Program-made: the position numbers and the translations under genes
In this document: piece after piece, positions 15,572 to 25,821 of the stretch
How the letters are laid out: the number at the start of each line of letters is the position of its first letter
Numbering within the stretch: position 1 is the first letter of the stretch
Assembly: GCA_030653935.1 (NCBI GenBank)
Contig: JAURYL010000041.1
Location: 1 to 48,677 of the forward strand
Direction: 5' to 3'
Origin: Pseudomonadota bacterium
GTDB lineage: Bacteria; Pseudomonadota; Gammaproteobacteria; Burkholderiales; Thiobacillaceae
Length of the DNA stretch: 48,677 bases
Notes under the pieces: generated by a model
Told to the model about the DNA's origin: nothing
The model's database searches: none
What the model saw: the letters and a program-made list of their open reading frames with translations, nothing else

Positions 15572-18376
15572 TTATTTACCACCAGCGCTTTCATACAAGC
15601 GTCTCGCTTCCCGCCAATTCGGGAAATATATCTGGCTGCCGAATGCGGGGCGCAAGGTGTCGATAATCTTGTTTCGTTGCCCGGTCGCGGCGTAAGCGCT
15701 TGCGAGGTGGTAGCGGAATGTGGGATTGCCTGGGGCAAGTTGCACCGCCTCCTCGAGTAGCTTGATCGCGCGGGTCTGATTGGATGTGTCCAACAGGAGT
15801 TGTCCCAGTGTATTGCGCACGTTGGCTTCACCCGGCGCGGATTGCACCGCTTTCTCGGCCAGGCTTATTGCGCGGGCCGGATCCGATCCACGTAACTGGA
15901 GGGCCAGATTGTTCAGGGCGGGGACGTTGGTCGGCATGTCCTTCAGTACAGATTCGTACAGCGTGATCGCTTCCTTGCCGCGGCCGGCTTTGGCGTGCAC
16001 TTCCGCCAGATACATGCGCAACTCGCTGACCTTGGGGTATTTTCTGATCCAGTCGGTGATGAGCTTGTCGGCTTCGGCTGCATTCTTATTGGAAGCGAGC
16101 GCCTGGTGCAGGCGGATGACCCGATTCGGCGAGGCTTCAAGGGCAACCGCCTTGCGAAGCGGCCCTACCGCCTCGGAGAAACGCCCAAGCCGCAACAAAA
16201 TCTCGCCCTCGTGGTCATGCCCGACAGCGCTGTCGGGGTGGTGAGTCGAGACATGTTTGGCATACGCCAGTGCCTTGGGAAAATTGCCAACTGTGGCTTC
16301 CAGTCTGAGTAAGCCAACGTGGAGTTGCAACTGATTGGATCCCAGCGATTTCGCGTTTTCCAGGCTGGATCGGGCTGCGTCGATATTGCCCGTGTCCAGT
16401 TGCGCCAAACCAAGCAACATGGCGGCATCAGCGGATTTCGGCGACATTGCGACGGCTTGTGCGTAGGAGGCCAGCGCGCGCTCCGTATCACCGATGGCCA
16501 TGAGCGTTTTCGCCTGGGCGATCATGGCGGCGGTGGAACCGGGGGTTGCGGTGACGGCGGCCTTCGCTTCGGCCAACGCCTGCTTCTTGTTTCCGGTCGA
16601 TAGGTGATGCTCGATCAAGCGCGACCGAAGTGGCAGTTGGTTAGGCTGTTCCTTGATGGCCTTTTCCATCCAGCTCACGTATTCGGCATGCTTTTTCTCC
16701 ATGGCCGCCAGGTTTGCAAGCGCCAGCATGGCATCGACACTGCGTGGATTGCTGCCCAGCACACTCTGGAAACGATTGCGCGCGTCGCCGATCTTGCCAT
16801 CACGGAGGTCGAGTGACGCAAGATTGGCGGCTGCGGGGTAATAGGCGGCATCCTTCCGGAGGATGTTTTCCAGGATGTTCCTGGCTTCGCCTCGTTTGTT
16901 CAGCGCCAGCAAGGCACCGGCTTTCAAGTTCATCGCGATCTGGCTATCGGGAAACTTCTTGCCGTACTGTTCCGCCGCGAGTAATGCTTTCTCGGGTTGC
17001 TTTCGTTCCAGCAGCCATTGGAACAACATCTCATCCGCAATGCCTGATTTCTTGTCGAGGTCGCTGGCAACACGCAGGCGAGCAAGGGCTTCATCCATAT
17101 TGCCGAGTGATCGCAGGGCGCGCGCTTGCAGGATCGCGATTTCCGCGGACCTCGGCGCGAGCGCGGCGGCCTTTTTAAGGATGGTCGCGCCCTCGGCGTA
17201 CTGGCCGGATGCGATTTTTGCCTCGCCGAGCAAGGTGAGCACCTTTGCGTTGTTCTGATCGGTGGCCGCGAGTTTGGCCAGTATTTCCTCCGCCAGCCTG
17301 GGTTCACCCTGGCGCAGGTGGGAACGCGCCACAATCAAGGCACTGTCAATCTGATTGGGCTCCATGGCCAGGATACGGGTAGCCGTTTTCTGGCTGACTT
17401 CATAATTCCCCAATCGTTCGTTGATCTCGGCGGATAGCGCCAGTACCTGAAGATTGTTGGGATAGGCCTTGAGTACCTGCTGGATAGAGCTGTTGGCTTT
17501 CCTAAGGTTATCCTCACCGCCCAAGCGCATCTCCAGATGAGCGCGCAAGCTTTTTGCCAACATACCACCCGGTTGCCGGCTTTCCATGTCCGCAAGCGTC
17601 TTTCCCGCGTCAGCCAGTGCGCCTTCACGAATCTGGATGTCTGCAATCGTGGCCAAGGCACGCATATCGCCCGGGCTTAATTGCTTGATGCGGAGATACT
17701 CCTTGAGCGCGGCGTCCACCTTGTCTTCGCGCAGGAACAGATTCGCCTTGATATGGAGAACCTCGGTCGAGCGGGGATTCGCCTGTTCGACACCATTGAG
17801 TATTTCCAATGCCTTGCCGGAGTCCTTGTTGTAGACAGCCAAACCTGCCTTGGCGAGTTGGATTTCCTCGAACAGGCCGACATGGCCTGCATTGGTCAGT
17901 ATCTTTTCGCCTTCCTGAATGGCTTTGCTCGCCAGCTCAGGGTTGCCCGTGGCCAGATGGGACATCGCCTGTTTGGCGAGTATCGTGGCGTAGGCGGACG
18001 AACTGATGCCGGTTTTCGGAATTTCCAGGGTGATCAGTTCCTGGAATTTGCCCTGTTTCAGTTGGGCTTGCGCGCGTAGTGGCAGTATCTGTTCTGCGGA
18101 GGCGCCATGCTTGCTCGCCTTGAGCAGTTCATCCTCGCTTGCCTGCCACTCTCCCTTTGCCTGCAACGACTGCGCCAGCAGAACCCTGGCCTCGATATTC
18201 TCGGGCTGTTTCTGCAGGGCGGTCTTCAGATAAACGATGGCCTGCTGCTGCTGCCCGGCCAGGATGTCTTTCCTGGCCATGTCGGTCAATTCTTCCGGTG
18301 TTTTGCTGTTGCATCCAAATAGCAGCGTGATCGAGAAGAGGGTCGCCAAGGTGCGGGTGTTGAGTGGCCTATGCAT
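15572..18376 (-). CDS. prsT: PEP-CTERM system TPR-repeat lipoprotein PrsT
   Basis: A 934-residue lipoprotein with the lipobox LLFGC (Cys22). Nearly the whole length after that is tetratricopeptide repeats of about 34 residues. This matches the PrsT family of betaproteobacterial EPS/PEP-CTERM loci in length and lipoprotein form. Its biochemical role is not known; TPR scaffolds usually organise protein complexes, here at the envelope. ATG 18376 has AGGGG 7 nt upstream. It is 15 nt downstream of a second TPR gene of similar size, which suggests tandem duplication within the prsKR operon. Confidence 0.9.
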   Translation of the reverse strand: MHRPLNTRTLATLFSITLLFGCNSKTPEELTDMARKDILAGQQQQAIVYLKTALQKQPENIEARVLLAQSLQAKGEWQASEDELLKASKHGASAEQILPLRAQAQLKQGKFQELITLEIPKTGISSSAYATILAKQAMSHLATGNPELASKAIQEGEKILTNAGHVGLFEEIQLAKAGLAVYNKDSGKALEILNGVEQANPRSTEVLHIKANLFLREDKVDAALKEYLRIKQLSPGDMRALATIADIQIREGALADAGKTLADMESRQPGGMLAKSLRAHLEMRLGGEDNLRKANSSIQQVLKAYPNNLQVLALSAEINERLGNYEVSQKTATRILAMEPNQIDSALIVARSHLRQGEPRLAEEILAKLAATDQNNAKVLTLLGEAKIASGQYAEGATILKKAAALAPRSAEIAILQARALRSLGNMDEALARLRVASDLDKKSGIADEMLFQWLLERKQPEKALLAAEQYGKKFPDSQIAMNLKAGALLALNKRGEARNILENILRKDAAYYPAAANLASLDLRDGKIGDARNRFQSVLGSNPRSVDAMLALANLAAMEKKHAEYVSWMEKAIKEQPNQLPLRSRLIEHHLSTGNKKQALAEAKAAVTATPGSTAAMIAQAKTLMAIGDTERALASYAQAVAMSPKSADAAMLLGLAQLDTGNIDAARSSLENAKSLGSNQLQLHVGLLRLEATVGNFPKALAYAKHVSTHHPDSAVGHDHEGEILLRLGRFSEAVGPLRKAVALEASPNRVIRLHQALASNKNAAEADKLITDWIRKYPKVSELRMYLAEVHAKAGRGKEAITLYESVLKDMPTNVPALNNLALQLRGSDPARAISLAEKAVQSAPGEANVRNTLGQLLLDTSNQTRAIKLLEEAVQLAPGNPTFRYHLASAYAATGQRNKIIDTLRPAFGSQIYFPNWREARRLYESAGGK

Positions 18377-18391
18377 GTTGTTACCCCTGAG

Positions 18392-21241
18392 TTATCGGGT
18401 CGAGCCACGGAGGGCGCGCAGTTTGTCACGCGCTTGTTCTTTTTCCGGGAAGTCGCTCTGGCTGGTCAGTAAACGGTCGAGTTCCATGACGGCCTCGTGC
18501 TTGTCGCCCGCTTGCTCGAGGGCGAGCGCCAGATGCCAGCGGATTTCCGGATTGTCCGGTGCTTGTTTGATCGCTTCCCGGAGATGGGCGACCGCGCGTT
18601 TTGGCTGCCCGGATTGCGTCAGGAGCCAGCCAAGCGTATCGAGTACGGCAGCGTTGTTGGGAGCAATCTTGTAGGCCTGCTCAGCTATTTTCAGGGCCTC
18701 CGCCTTGTTGTCCGCTCCCAGCATCCAGGCAAGATTGTTGAGCGAGACGAGGTCGCGAGGGTTGCTTTGTACGAGCGCGCGGTAATGCGAGATTGCCTCG
18801 GAATAGCGTTTGCCAGTCATGGCTACCTGCGCCAATACATGGCGCACGCCCGTGTCGGTCGGGTGAGTCCTGAGCCATTCCTCGAGTTGTTTTTCTCCCT
18901 CTCTGGCCTGCCCCCCCGCGACGTACGCCTGATGGGCGCGCAGCATCAATCTCCCCTGCTTGTTCAGTTGCGCGGACTTGACGAAGAGTTTTGCAGCATC
19001 CAGATGGCTTTTCTTGCCATGCAGAAGCTCGGCTTCCACCGCATAACCTGCTCCAGAAGTTGGAATACGGGTTTGTAGAGCACGCGCAATCTTGATGCCT
19101 TCGTCGAATTTGCCAACCTGCCCCAGCAGAAGTGCTTTGTGGATGCTGGCATCGGTATAGTCAGGGCGAAGTCCCAGTGCCTTGTCGAGTGTTTTTAGCG
19201 CGGCTTCCCGATCCTTTGCCACGGATTGCACCAGTGCAAGACGGTAGTGCGCGAGTGGATTGCCGGGGCTTGTCGCAACCCACTTCTGATAGCTTGCGAG
19301 CGCATTGGCGGTGTCATTCCGCAACAACTGGGCGGCGCCGATAACGTCCAGGAACTCCGGCCTGCCCGTGGTTTCAAGTGCGGTACGCGCCTCCACCAAC
19401 GCTTTGTCGGCGTCACGCTTGTTCAGCCAGTATTGCGCGAGCATCAAGCGCGCCGGCACTTCGGAAGGCTCGGCTTTTTTTGCCGCCTCGAGCAGACGGA
19501 GATACTCCGATTCGTTCTTGTCGAGGGCGGCAAGTTGGGCCAGGGAAACCAGCGCGCGAGCGTTCTTCGGGTCCTTTCCGAGTACCCCCTGAAAACGCGC
19601 GCGAGCGGATTTGATGTCTTTGTTGGTCAGATCAAGCCGCGCCAGGTTGCTGGCCGCCGGGAGATATCCCGGATCGATTTCCAACGCCTTGCCGAAGTGC
19701 CGGCGCGCTTTTGTCGTGTCGCCGCTGAGCAAGTGAATGATGCCACGCAGGTTTTCGGAAAGCGGCAGGCGCGGCTGCTTGGCGTCAAGTTTGGCAACGA
19801 CCTTGAGCGCTTCGTCATAACGCTTGGACTTGACATGGGTCATGACCAGGAGAACCTCGGCCTGGTGGTCCGTGTTTTCCTTCTCGGCCAGTTCGGTGAG
19901 GGATTCCACCGCGCCTCGCTCATCGCCACTGGCCATGCGACTGGCGGCCAGTTCACGAATCAACGCGGTGTTGTCGGGCGCCAGCGCGGCCGCCTTTTCC
20001 AGCTTTTTCCGCGCTTCCTTGTATTCACCCTGGCGCATGGCGATATTGCCTTGCAAGGAAAGCAGTTGGATATCGCCATCGTCATCTTTGAGATTGGCGA
20101 TCAATTCCCGCGCGCGCGCCGCCTGGCCGGATTCAAGCATGGCGGTGGCGAGCAGCTTGCGCGCCAGCGCGTGGTTGGGCGCGGCTTCGAGCACTCGGTT
20201 CAGGTGGGTGATGGCGTTCTCGCGTTTGCCCTGGCTGAGGCTGATGGCGCCCACCAGGAGGTTCGCCGGGGCGAAGTCGGGCGCGCCACGCAGGACTTCC
20301 TGCAATTTGTTGTTCGCCGCGTCAAAATTCTTGCGCCGAAATTCGATCAGGCCTTCGAGGTAGCGCCCCATCAGGTTATTTGGCGCGTGGGTATGCAATA
20401 TCTTCAGTTCTGCCTGCGCCTGGTCGAGGTTCGCCGTCCCGAGGTGGTGCTGGGCCACCGCCAGCCGCGCCGGCAGATTCCCGGGTTCAAGCGCCAGCGC
20501 CTTGCTGTAGGCGGCGAGTGCCTGGTCGCCACGCTTCAGGGCGCGAAGCAGGTCGGCCCGCATGACCAGCAGGTCGACACGTGTGCCCGCCTTGGCGATG
20601 GCTTTTTCCACCAAGGCCAGCGCCAGTGCCGCGTCTCCGCCGGTAAAGGCCATGCCGGCGCGGATCGCGAGGGTGTCGGGATGCTCCGCGACCAGTTCGT
20701 CCGCCTGGCGCAAACTGGTCTGCATGTTCTCCTGGTCGCCGGTCAGGGCGTAGGCGTGGGCGCGTAGCGCCAGTATCGTCGCGTTGCTGTCGGTGGGGGC
20801 CGATGGCAGCGCCGTGATTTCATCGAGGACTTTCTTGGGTTGGCGCGTGAGCAGCAGGGTGCGTGCCAACAGGATGCTGGCTTCCGGCGATTGATAACCT
20901 TTTTCTATTGCCAGCCGCAGTTCTTTTTCCGCATTGGTGAAATCATTGTCGGCGTAATAAGTACGGCCGAGGAGAAACCTGGCTTCGCCATTGTTCGGTT
21001 GTTGTTGCAGGGCGTTCTTGATCTCGATGCGGGCGCCTTTGCGGTCGCCGGCCGATTCCAGTTGCTTCGCGCTGGCGAGGCGTTCTTCCGGACTGGCATG
21101 GCCACGGGTCAGGTAATAGGCGCCGGCGCCGAGGCCAGTGAAAAGGATCAGGGCGGCCGGAACGAGCAAGCGTTTTTTTTCTGCCAGGCGTTGCGAGAAA
21201 GAGCGCTTGGAACGACGCGAATGATTGTTCTGGTTACTCAT
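18392..21241 (-). CDS. Second PrsT-like TPR protein, membrane-anchored
   Basis: A 949-residue TPR protein very similar in plan to the neighbouring lipoprotein. It starts with a basic cytoplasmic segment (RRSKRSFSQRLAEKKR) and a single membrane helix near residues 28-45 instead of a lipobox. About 25 degenerate TPRs follow, predicted to be periplasmic. It shares block-like segments with its neighbour, such as FQGVLGKDPKNARAL versus FQSVLGSNPRSVDAM, so the two are paralogues. AGGAAA lies about 10 nt upstream of ATG 21241. The order is prsK - prsR - this gene - prsT, with short gaps. A paralogous pair with different anchors could span inner and outer membranes. Confidence 0.85.
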   Translation of the reverse strand: MSNQNNHSRRSKRSFSQRLAEKKRLLVPAALILFTGLGAGAYYLTRGHASPEERLASAKQLESAGDRKGARIEIKNALQQQPNNGEARFLLGRTYYADNDFTNAEKELRLAIEKGYQSPEASILLARTLLLTRQPKKVLDEITALPSAPTDSNATILALRAHAYALTGDQENMQTSLRQADELVAEHPDTLAIRAGMAFTGGDAALALALVEKAIAKAGTRVDLLVMRADLLRALKRGDQALAAYSKALALEPGNLPARLAVAQHHLGTANLDQAQAELKILHTHAPNNLMGRYLEGLIEFRRKNFDAANNKLQEVLRGAPDFAPANLLVGAISLSQGKRENAITHLNRVLEAAPNHALARKLLATAMLESGQAARARELIANLKDDDGDIQLLSLQGNIAMRQGEYKEARKKLEKAAALAPDNTALIRELAASRMASGDERGAVESLTELAEKENTDHQAEVLLVMTHVKSKRYDEALKVVAKLDAKQPRLPLSENLRGIIHLLSGDTTKARRHFGKALEIDPGYLPAASNLARLDLTNKDIKSARARFQGVLGKDPKNARALVSLAQLAALDKNESEYLRLLEAAKKAEPSEVPARLMLAQYWLNKRDADKALVEARTALETTGRPEFLDVIGAAQLLRNDTANALASYQKWVATSPGNPLAHYRLALVQSVAKDREAALKTLDKALGLRPDYTDASIHKALLLGQVGKFDEGIKIARALQTRIPTSGAGYAVEAELLHGKKSHLDAAKLFVKSAQLNKQGRLMLRAHQAYVAGGQAREGEKQLEEWLRTHPTDTGVRHVLAQVAMTGKRYSEAISHYRALVQSNPRDLVSLNNLAWMLGADNKAEALKIAEQAYKIAPNNAAVLDTLGWLLTQSGQPKRAVAHLREAIKQAPDNPEIRWHLALALEQAGDKHEAVMELDRLLTSQSDFPEKEQARDKLRALRGSTR

Positions 21242-21296
21242 GGGGCGGGCTTTCCTGAGGCAATGGGTGAATGTCGGTGAGGATGATCGTGGCCGT

Positions 21297-22655
21297 CTAC
21301 TTCAAGCCGAAACGGTTCATCAGGTCATACAGCGTGGGCCGGCTGATGCCGAGCATCTCGGCGGCGTGCGCGACGTTGCCGTTGCTGCGGCCCATGGCGC
21401 CGAGCACGGCGCGTCGTTCCGCCTCATCGCGCACCTGGCGCAAATTGAGTGGCGGCTCGTCCTCCTGCGCCGACGTGCTGGCCAGGCCCAGGTCTTCCTG
21501 CGAGATGTTGGGGCCATCTGACATGATGACGGCGCGTTTGATGGTGTTTTCCATTTCGCGGACGTTGCCCGGCCAGGCATGGGCTTCTATCGACTGGATG
21601 GCTTCCGCCGCAAAACCGCGCAAGGCGCGACCTTGGGCCTGGGCGTGGCGTTCCAGGAAGGCGTGGGCGAGGAGGGATAAGTCGCCCTGCCGCTCCCGCA
21701 GGGGAGGAATGCGTATGGAAATTTCGGATAGGCGGTAAAACAGGTCTTCACGAAAACGACCGTCCTTGATCAATTCTTCAAGGTGCTGATGGGTGGCGGC
21801 GACCACGCGCACATCCACCGCGATTTCGCCGCGGCCGCCCAGGCGCTCGATCACCCGCTCTTGCAGGAAGCGCAACAACTTGGCCTGGAGCGGCATCGGC
21901 AGGTCGCCGATTTCATCGAGAAACAGGGTGCCGTGGCTGGCGTATTCGATCTTGCCTATGGTTTGTTTGGCGGCGCCGGTAAAGGCGCCCTTCTCATAGC
22001 CGAACAACTCCGATTCCAGCAGGTTCTCCGGGATGGCCGCGCAGTTGATGGCGACGAAGCGTTCCTTCACGCGTGGCGACAATTCGTGCAGGCCGCGCGC
22101 GAGCACTTCCTTGCCGGTGCCGGATTCGCCGAGCAGCAGCACCGAGGCGTCGCTCGGCGCCACTTTCTCGATGGTGCGGCAGACCTTGAGCATGGCCGGG
22201 TCGCTGGTCAGCAAGCCCTGTAGCGGCTCGGCGCGCGCGCGCGCCGAGAGCTGCCGGTTTTCCTGCTCCAACGCGAATACGCGGAAGGCGCGGGCGATGA
22301 CGATCTTGAGAATCTGTTCATCGAAGGGTTTGTTGTAGAAATCGAACGCGCCCATGCTGATCGCCTTGACCGCGTTGGCGCGATCCTGGTTGCCGGTGAC
22401 GACGATGATTTTTGTGCTCGGGCAGAGTTGCAGGATTTGCTGCAACGCCGCCAAGCCTTCGGTCGCGCCGTCAGGATCGGGCGGCAGGCCCAGGTCCAGC
22501 AGCACCACGGCCGGCTCGAACCGACGAATATGGACCAGCGCGGCCTCACGGTCGACGGCGACCAGCACTTCATAATCGTCGAGGCTCCACTTGATCTGTT
22601 TCTGCAGACCGACATCGTCCTCGACCAGCAAAATTTTCGCGGGCTTGTCGCTCAT
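21297..22655 (-). CDS. prsR: PEP-CTERM system response regulator PrsR (sigma-54 activator)
   Basis: A 452-residue NtrC-family regulator. The receiver domain (1-120) has phospho-acceptor Asp54 in LLDLGLPP and Lys109. The AAA+ domain has Walker A GESGTGKE (176-183), the sigma-54 contact loop GAFTGA (223-228) and Walker B TLFLDEIG (243-250). A Fis-type helix-turn-helix lies at the C-terminus (ISRPTLYDLMNRFGLK). It opens promoters with RNA polymerase-sigma-54. The start is ATG 22655, giving an ATGA overlap with the prsK stop; an upstream in-frame extension lies inside prsK. A likely target is the sigma-54 promoter at 10218-10233. Confidence 0.95.
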   Translation of the reverse strand: MSDKPAKILLVEDDVGLQKQIKWSLDDYEVLVAVDREAALVHIRRFEPAVVLLDLGLPPDPDGATEGLAALQQILQLCPSTKIIVVTGNQDRANAVKAISMGAFDFYNKPFDEQILKIVIARAFRVFALEQENRQLSARARAEPLQGLLTSDPAMLKVCRTIEKVAPSDASVLLLGESGTGKEVLARGLHELSPRVKERFVAINCAAIPENLLESELFGYEKGAFTGAAKQTIGKIEYASHGTLFLDEIGDLPMPLQAKLLRFLQERVIERLGGRGEIAVDVRVVAATHQHLEELIKDGRFREDLFYRLSEISIRIPPLRERQGDLSLLAHAFLERHAQAQGRALRGFAAEAIQSIEAHAWPGNVREMENTIKRAVIMSDGPNISQEDLGLASTSAQEDEPPLNLRQVRDEAERRAVLGAMGRSNGNVAHAAEMLGISRPTLYDLMNRFGLK

Positions 22656-24712
22656 AGCTCGGTATTCACGGGTAGGTGGCTGGCGGAAGGGATCAATGGG
22701 AAGCGCAAAGTGAAGCGGCTGCCCTGCCCGGGGTGGCTCTCGACCAGGATGTCGCCGCCCAGTTCCTGTGCGTAGGTCTTGCATTCATAAGCGCCAATAC
22801 CCATGCCGGTTCCCTTGGTGGAGACGAAAGGCTGGAACAGGCGCTCCCGGATAAAGGCGTCATCCATGCCGGCACCGGTATCCGCCACCTCGATTTCCGC
22901 CCACTGATCACTGGTTTTGAGTGTAACACTCACCTTTCCCGTGTAAGGCGTCGCCTCAATGGCATTCTGCACGAGGTGGCCGATTACCCGTGTGAGCTTT
23001 TCCCGCTCGGCGCGCACGCGCAGGTCAGGGGCAAGAATGTTCAACGAGGGCTTGAGGCTGAATGCGTTCTTGGAGCGGATGACCTCCTCCAGCAAGCCCG
23101 CCAGGGGGACCTCGCCGCTGCTCACGACATTCGGTTGGTCGCGCAGTTTGATCAGCATCCGGTTCATCCGGGCGACCGAGCTCTCGATGGTCGCCAGCAT
23201 GTCTTCCTGGAATGCCGGCTTGTGCTTGTGGCGCTCGGCGTTGGCCAGCAGCAGGGAAAGTTGCGCCACCAGGTTCTTGATGTCATGAACCACGAAGGCG
23301 GCGGCTCGGTTGAAGGATTCGAACTGGCGCGCCACGGTCAATGCCTCGGCGTCGCGTGCCTGGGCAAGGTGCGCGCTGGCCTGGCGCGCAGCTGTTTTCA
23401 ACAGGTCGCTGACTTCCCAATCGAACGTAACCTTGCCCAGCGAATCGGCCAGCACCATGACCCCGAGCAGATTGTCGTGCCAGAACAAAGGGATCACCAG
23501 CCAGGCTCTGGCGTTGCCGGCCAGCCAGGCGGGGGGGGTGGCTTCGCCCAGTAGTTCCGGCTGATCTTCGCATTCATGCAGGTCGAGCACCCAGTGGCTG
23601 GTTTCCAGAAATGCCGCGAAAGGGTGGTTTTCCGAGAACTGACCATCCAGATCTGACCAGTTCCAATGGGCGGCGCGGCGGAAATGGCCGTCATCCTGTT
23701 TCAGCCAGAGCGCGGCGGCCGGGCTTTCGACCAAACCCGCCATCGCTTCGAGGCTGCGCTCATGCATCCGCGCGCCGGGGCTGCCGGCGGCCAGCATGGC
23801 GGTGAAACGCAACCACTCTTCCCGGTAATCGTAGCGGTAGTGGAAGAAATGCTTGGACAGGAACACCCGCAAGCGCGCGCGCGCGACGCCGGAAAAGACC
23901 GTGACCAGCAGCAGCGCGATGGCGCCGAACAGGAACACGGTTTGCAGGACGGTGCCCCAGTCGCCGCCGACGATGCGGAGGTAGTAGCCCGCCGCCGCCA
24001 TGAGCATGAGGTAGATGCCCGCGCCGACCAGGGCGACGGAATGAAACGCCATGCGATGTGAGATGGACAGCGTTCGAGTGCCCGGGCGGCGCCGCAATGA
24101 GACCCACAACAACGGCACCAGCAGCGCGTTGACCGCGCCACGCGCCGCCCAGGTATCTGCGCCCACCCCGCTGAACAACATGGCTTCGGAATAGAGATAG
24201 AAGTCGTAGGCGAACATGCCGCCCAGCGCCAGGGAAAGAAATTTGATCCCCCAGCGTTCCTGGGGACGCGCATTGCGATAGAACTGCTCCACCAGAACCA
24301 TGCCGAAGATGGCCATCAGGTTCGGAATCAGCACATGGGCCAGCAAGCTGGTCAGCCTGCCCGGAAACAGCATCGCGGCGCCCTGGGCAACGAGGGCGGC
24401 GACCCCGAGAAACACCAGGCCTCGTCCCAGTCCGGAAAGCCCGGGCGAATCGAAGCTGTCGCCGGCGCGCAGCCGCTTCACGCCAAGCCAGAGAAACCAG
24501 AGCCAGGCCAGATTCCGGCCCATTTCCAACAGGGCGACCAATTCCAGGCCGGCACCAAAGTGGGCGTGGACGGCCGCGGCCAGTGCCCAGAGGCTGGTGA
24601 TCGCGGCGGGTCGCGACAAGCGGAACGCCGTGTTGTCGGAACGCCAGCTGGCGACGGCCAGCAATGCGAAAGCCACGGCGCCCAGGCCGTAACTCGCGCT
24701 GGCGATCAGCAT
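22652..24712 (-). CDS. prsK: PEP-CTERM system sensor histidine kinase PrsK
   Basis: A 686-residue membrane kinase. About eight hydrophobic helices fill residues 1-280, followed by a GAF-like domain (about 300-450) and a kinase core. Phospho-acceptor His476 is in VVHDIKNLVAQ, the N box is QNAIEA (Asn583), G1 is DTGAGM (611-616) and G2 is KGTGMGIG (633-640). It should phosphorylate PrsR in response to an unknown envelope or metabolic cue. It overlaps the sugar transferase stop by one base (TGATG) and the prsR start by four, so the three genes form one tightly coupled unit. Confidence 0.95.
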   Translation of the reverse strand: MLIASASYGLGAVAFALLAVASWRSDNTAFRLSRPAAITSLWALAAAVHAHFGAGLELVALLEMGRNLAWLWFLWLGVKRLRAGDSFDSPGLSGLGRGLVFLGVAALVAQGAAMLFPGRLTSLLAHVLIPNLMAIFGMVLVEQFYRNARPQERWGIKFLSLALGGMFAYDFYLYSEAMLFSGVGADTWAARGAVNALLVPLLWVSLRRRPGTRTLSISHRMAFHSVALVGAGIYLMLMAAAGYYLRIVGGDWGTVLQTVFLFGAIALLLVTVFSGVARARLRVFLSKHFFHYRYDYREEWLRFTAMLAAGSPGARMHERSLEAMAGLVESPAAALWLKQDDGHFRRAAHWNWSDLDGQFSENHPFAAFLETSHWVLDLHECEDQPELLGEATPPAWLAGNARAWLVIPLFWHDNLLGVMVLADSLGKVTFDWEVSDLLKTAARQASAHLAQARDAEALTVARQFESFNRAAAFVVHDIKNLVAQLSLLLANAERHKHKPAFQEDMLATIESSVARMNRMLIKLRDQPNVVSSGEVPLAGLLEEVIRSKNAFSLKPSLNILAPDLRVRAEREKLTRVIGHLVQNAIEATPYTGKVSVTLKTSDQWAEIEVADTGAGMDDAFIRERLFQPFVSTKGTGMGIGAYECKTYAQELGGDILVESHPGQGSRFTLRFPLIPSASHLPVNTEL

Positions 24713-25803
24713 CAGCGCACCCCTTTACCCAGAACCACGACTTGAGCCGTCTGGAGCAGGATCATGAGGTCGAGAAATAGACTGTGGTTTTTCACGTAGT
24801 AAAGGTCGTATTGGAGCTTGGACATGGCGTCTTCCACACTCGCGCCGTAGGAGAACCGCACCTGCGCCCAACCGGTGATACCGGGTTTGACGCTGTGGCG
24901 CGCATGGAAAAAAGGAATCTGGGCGGCCAGTTCTTCGACAAAAAAAGGACGCTCGGGGCGGGGGCCGACAAAGCTCATGTGGCCGAGAAATACATTGATG
25001 GTTTGCGGCAACTCGTCGATGCGCAGGCGGCGGATCAGGCGTCCGACGCGGGTGGTGCGGTCGTCGTTTTCCGCGGCCCAGACCGGGCGGCCGTCTTTCT
25101 CGGCATCGGTAAACATGCTGCGGAATTTGTAGATGGTGAAGTGCTTGCCATATTGCCCCACGCGCACCTGGGTGTAGAACAGCGGCCCCTTGCTCTCCAG
25201 ACGGATGAGCAAGCCGGTCAGCAGCATCAAGGGCAGGGTGAGCAGGAGAAAAATGCCGCTGACCAGAATGTCGAACAAGCGCTTGACCAAGTCACGGGTG
25301 ACGCCCTGGCTGAAACCGTCGGAAAAAATCATCCAGCTGGCATTGATCGCCTCCAGCGGCAGAATGCCGGTCTGGCGCTCGAAGAAGGCGGGCAGGTCGA
25401 GCACGCTGACGCCGCGCAGCTTGCATTCCAGCAATTCGGATACCGGCAGGCCTCCGCCGCGGCGTTCACGAATGGCGACCACAATTTCATCGATGGCCAG
25501 TTTATCCACCACCTCGCCGATGCTGCCGCTCTCCGCCAGCACCCGCTCATGCGGCACATAGCTATGCAGCGACCCCATCGGCAGATAGCCGACGATATCA
25601 AGACCCTGCGCCTGTCCCAGGCTGGCCAGTTCATCGATCTTGGCCGCGCGGCTGCCGGTGCCGAGCACCAGGACCCGCTTCTTGAACAGATCGACCTTGC
25701 CCCATTCGATGAACAACAGCCGTATCAGAATGATGGACAGGATGGAAATGGTCAGGGCCGAGATGAGTTCACCATCGCTGGCGAATACTTCTGGCAGAAC
25801 CAT
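24712..25803 (-). CDS. EpsB-type sugar transferase, C-terminal catalytic part (interrupted gene)
   Basis: 363 residues with a Rossmann-like domain (LVLGTGSRAAKI, about residue 45) and then a complete polyprenyl-phosphate sugar-1-phosphate transferase module. The module shows KRLFDILVSG, the LLTLPLMLLTGLLI helix, KFRSM, and FVGPRPERP, and ends in a hydrophobic segment. This enzyme would start the EPS repeat unit on undecaprenyl phosphate. It resembles the EpsB/PEP-CTERM-associated family of about 460 residues, but the N-terminal helices are missing. They are encoded just upstream in the same frame behind one TAA stop (25822-25824). ATG 25803 may allow re-initiation. The catalytic half looks intact. 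Confidence 0.85.
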   Translation of the reverse strand: MVLPEVFASDGELISALTISILSIILIRLLFIEWGKVDLFKKRVLVLGTGSRAAKIDELASLGQAQGLDIVGYLPMGSLHSYVPHERVLAESGSIGEVVDKLAIDEIVVAIRERRGGGLPVSELLECKLRGVSVLDLPAFFERQTGILPLEAINASWMIFSDGFSQGVTRDLVKRLFDILVSGIFLLLTLPLMLLTGLLIRLESKGPLFYTQVRVGQYGKHFTIYKFRSMFTDAEKDGRPVWAAENDDRTTRVGRLIRRLRIDELPQTINVFLGHMSFVGPRPERPFFVEELAAQIPFFHARHSVKPGITGWAQVRFSYGASVEDAMSKLQYDLYYVKNHSLFLDLMILLQTAQVVVLGKGVR

Positions 25804-25821
25804 GGACCCCGAGTAAAGCAG

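Noticed and set aside
19226-20767. Long plus-strand open frame (513 codons) opposite the TPR genes
   Set aside because: It is antisense to a well-supported TPR protein, has no recognisable domain and no ribosome-binding site. Long antisense frames are common in GC-rich DNA.
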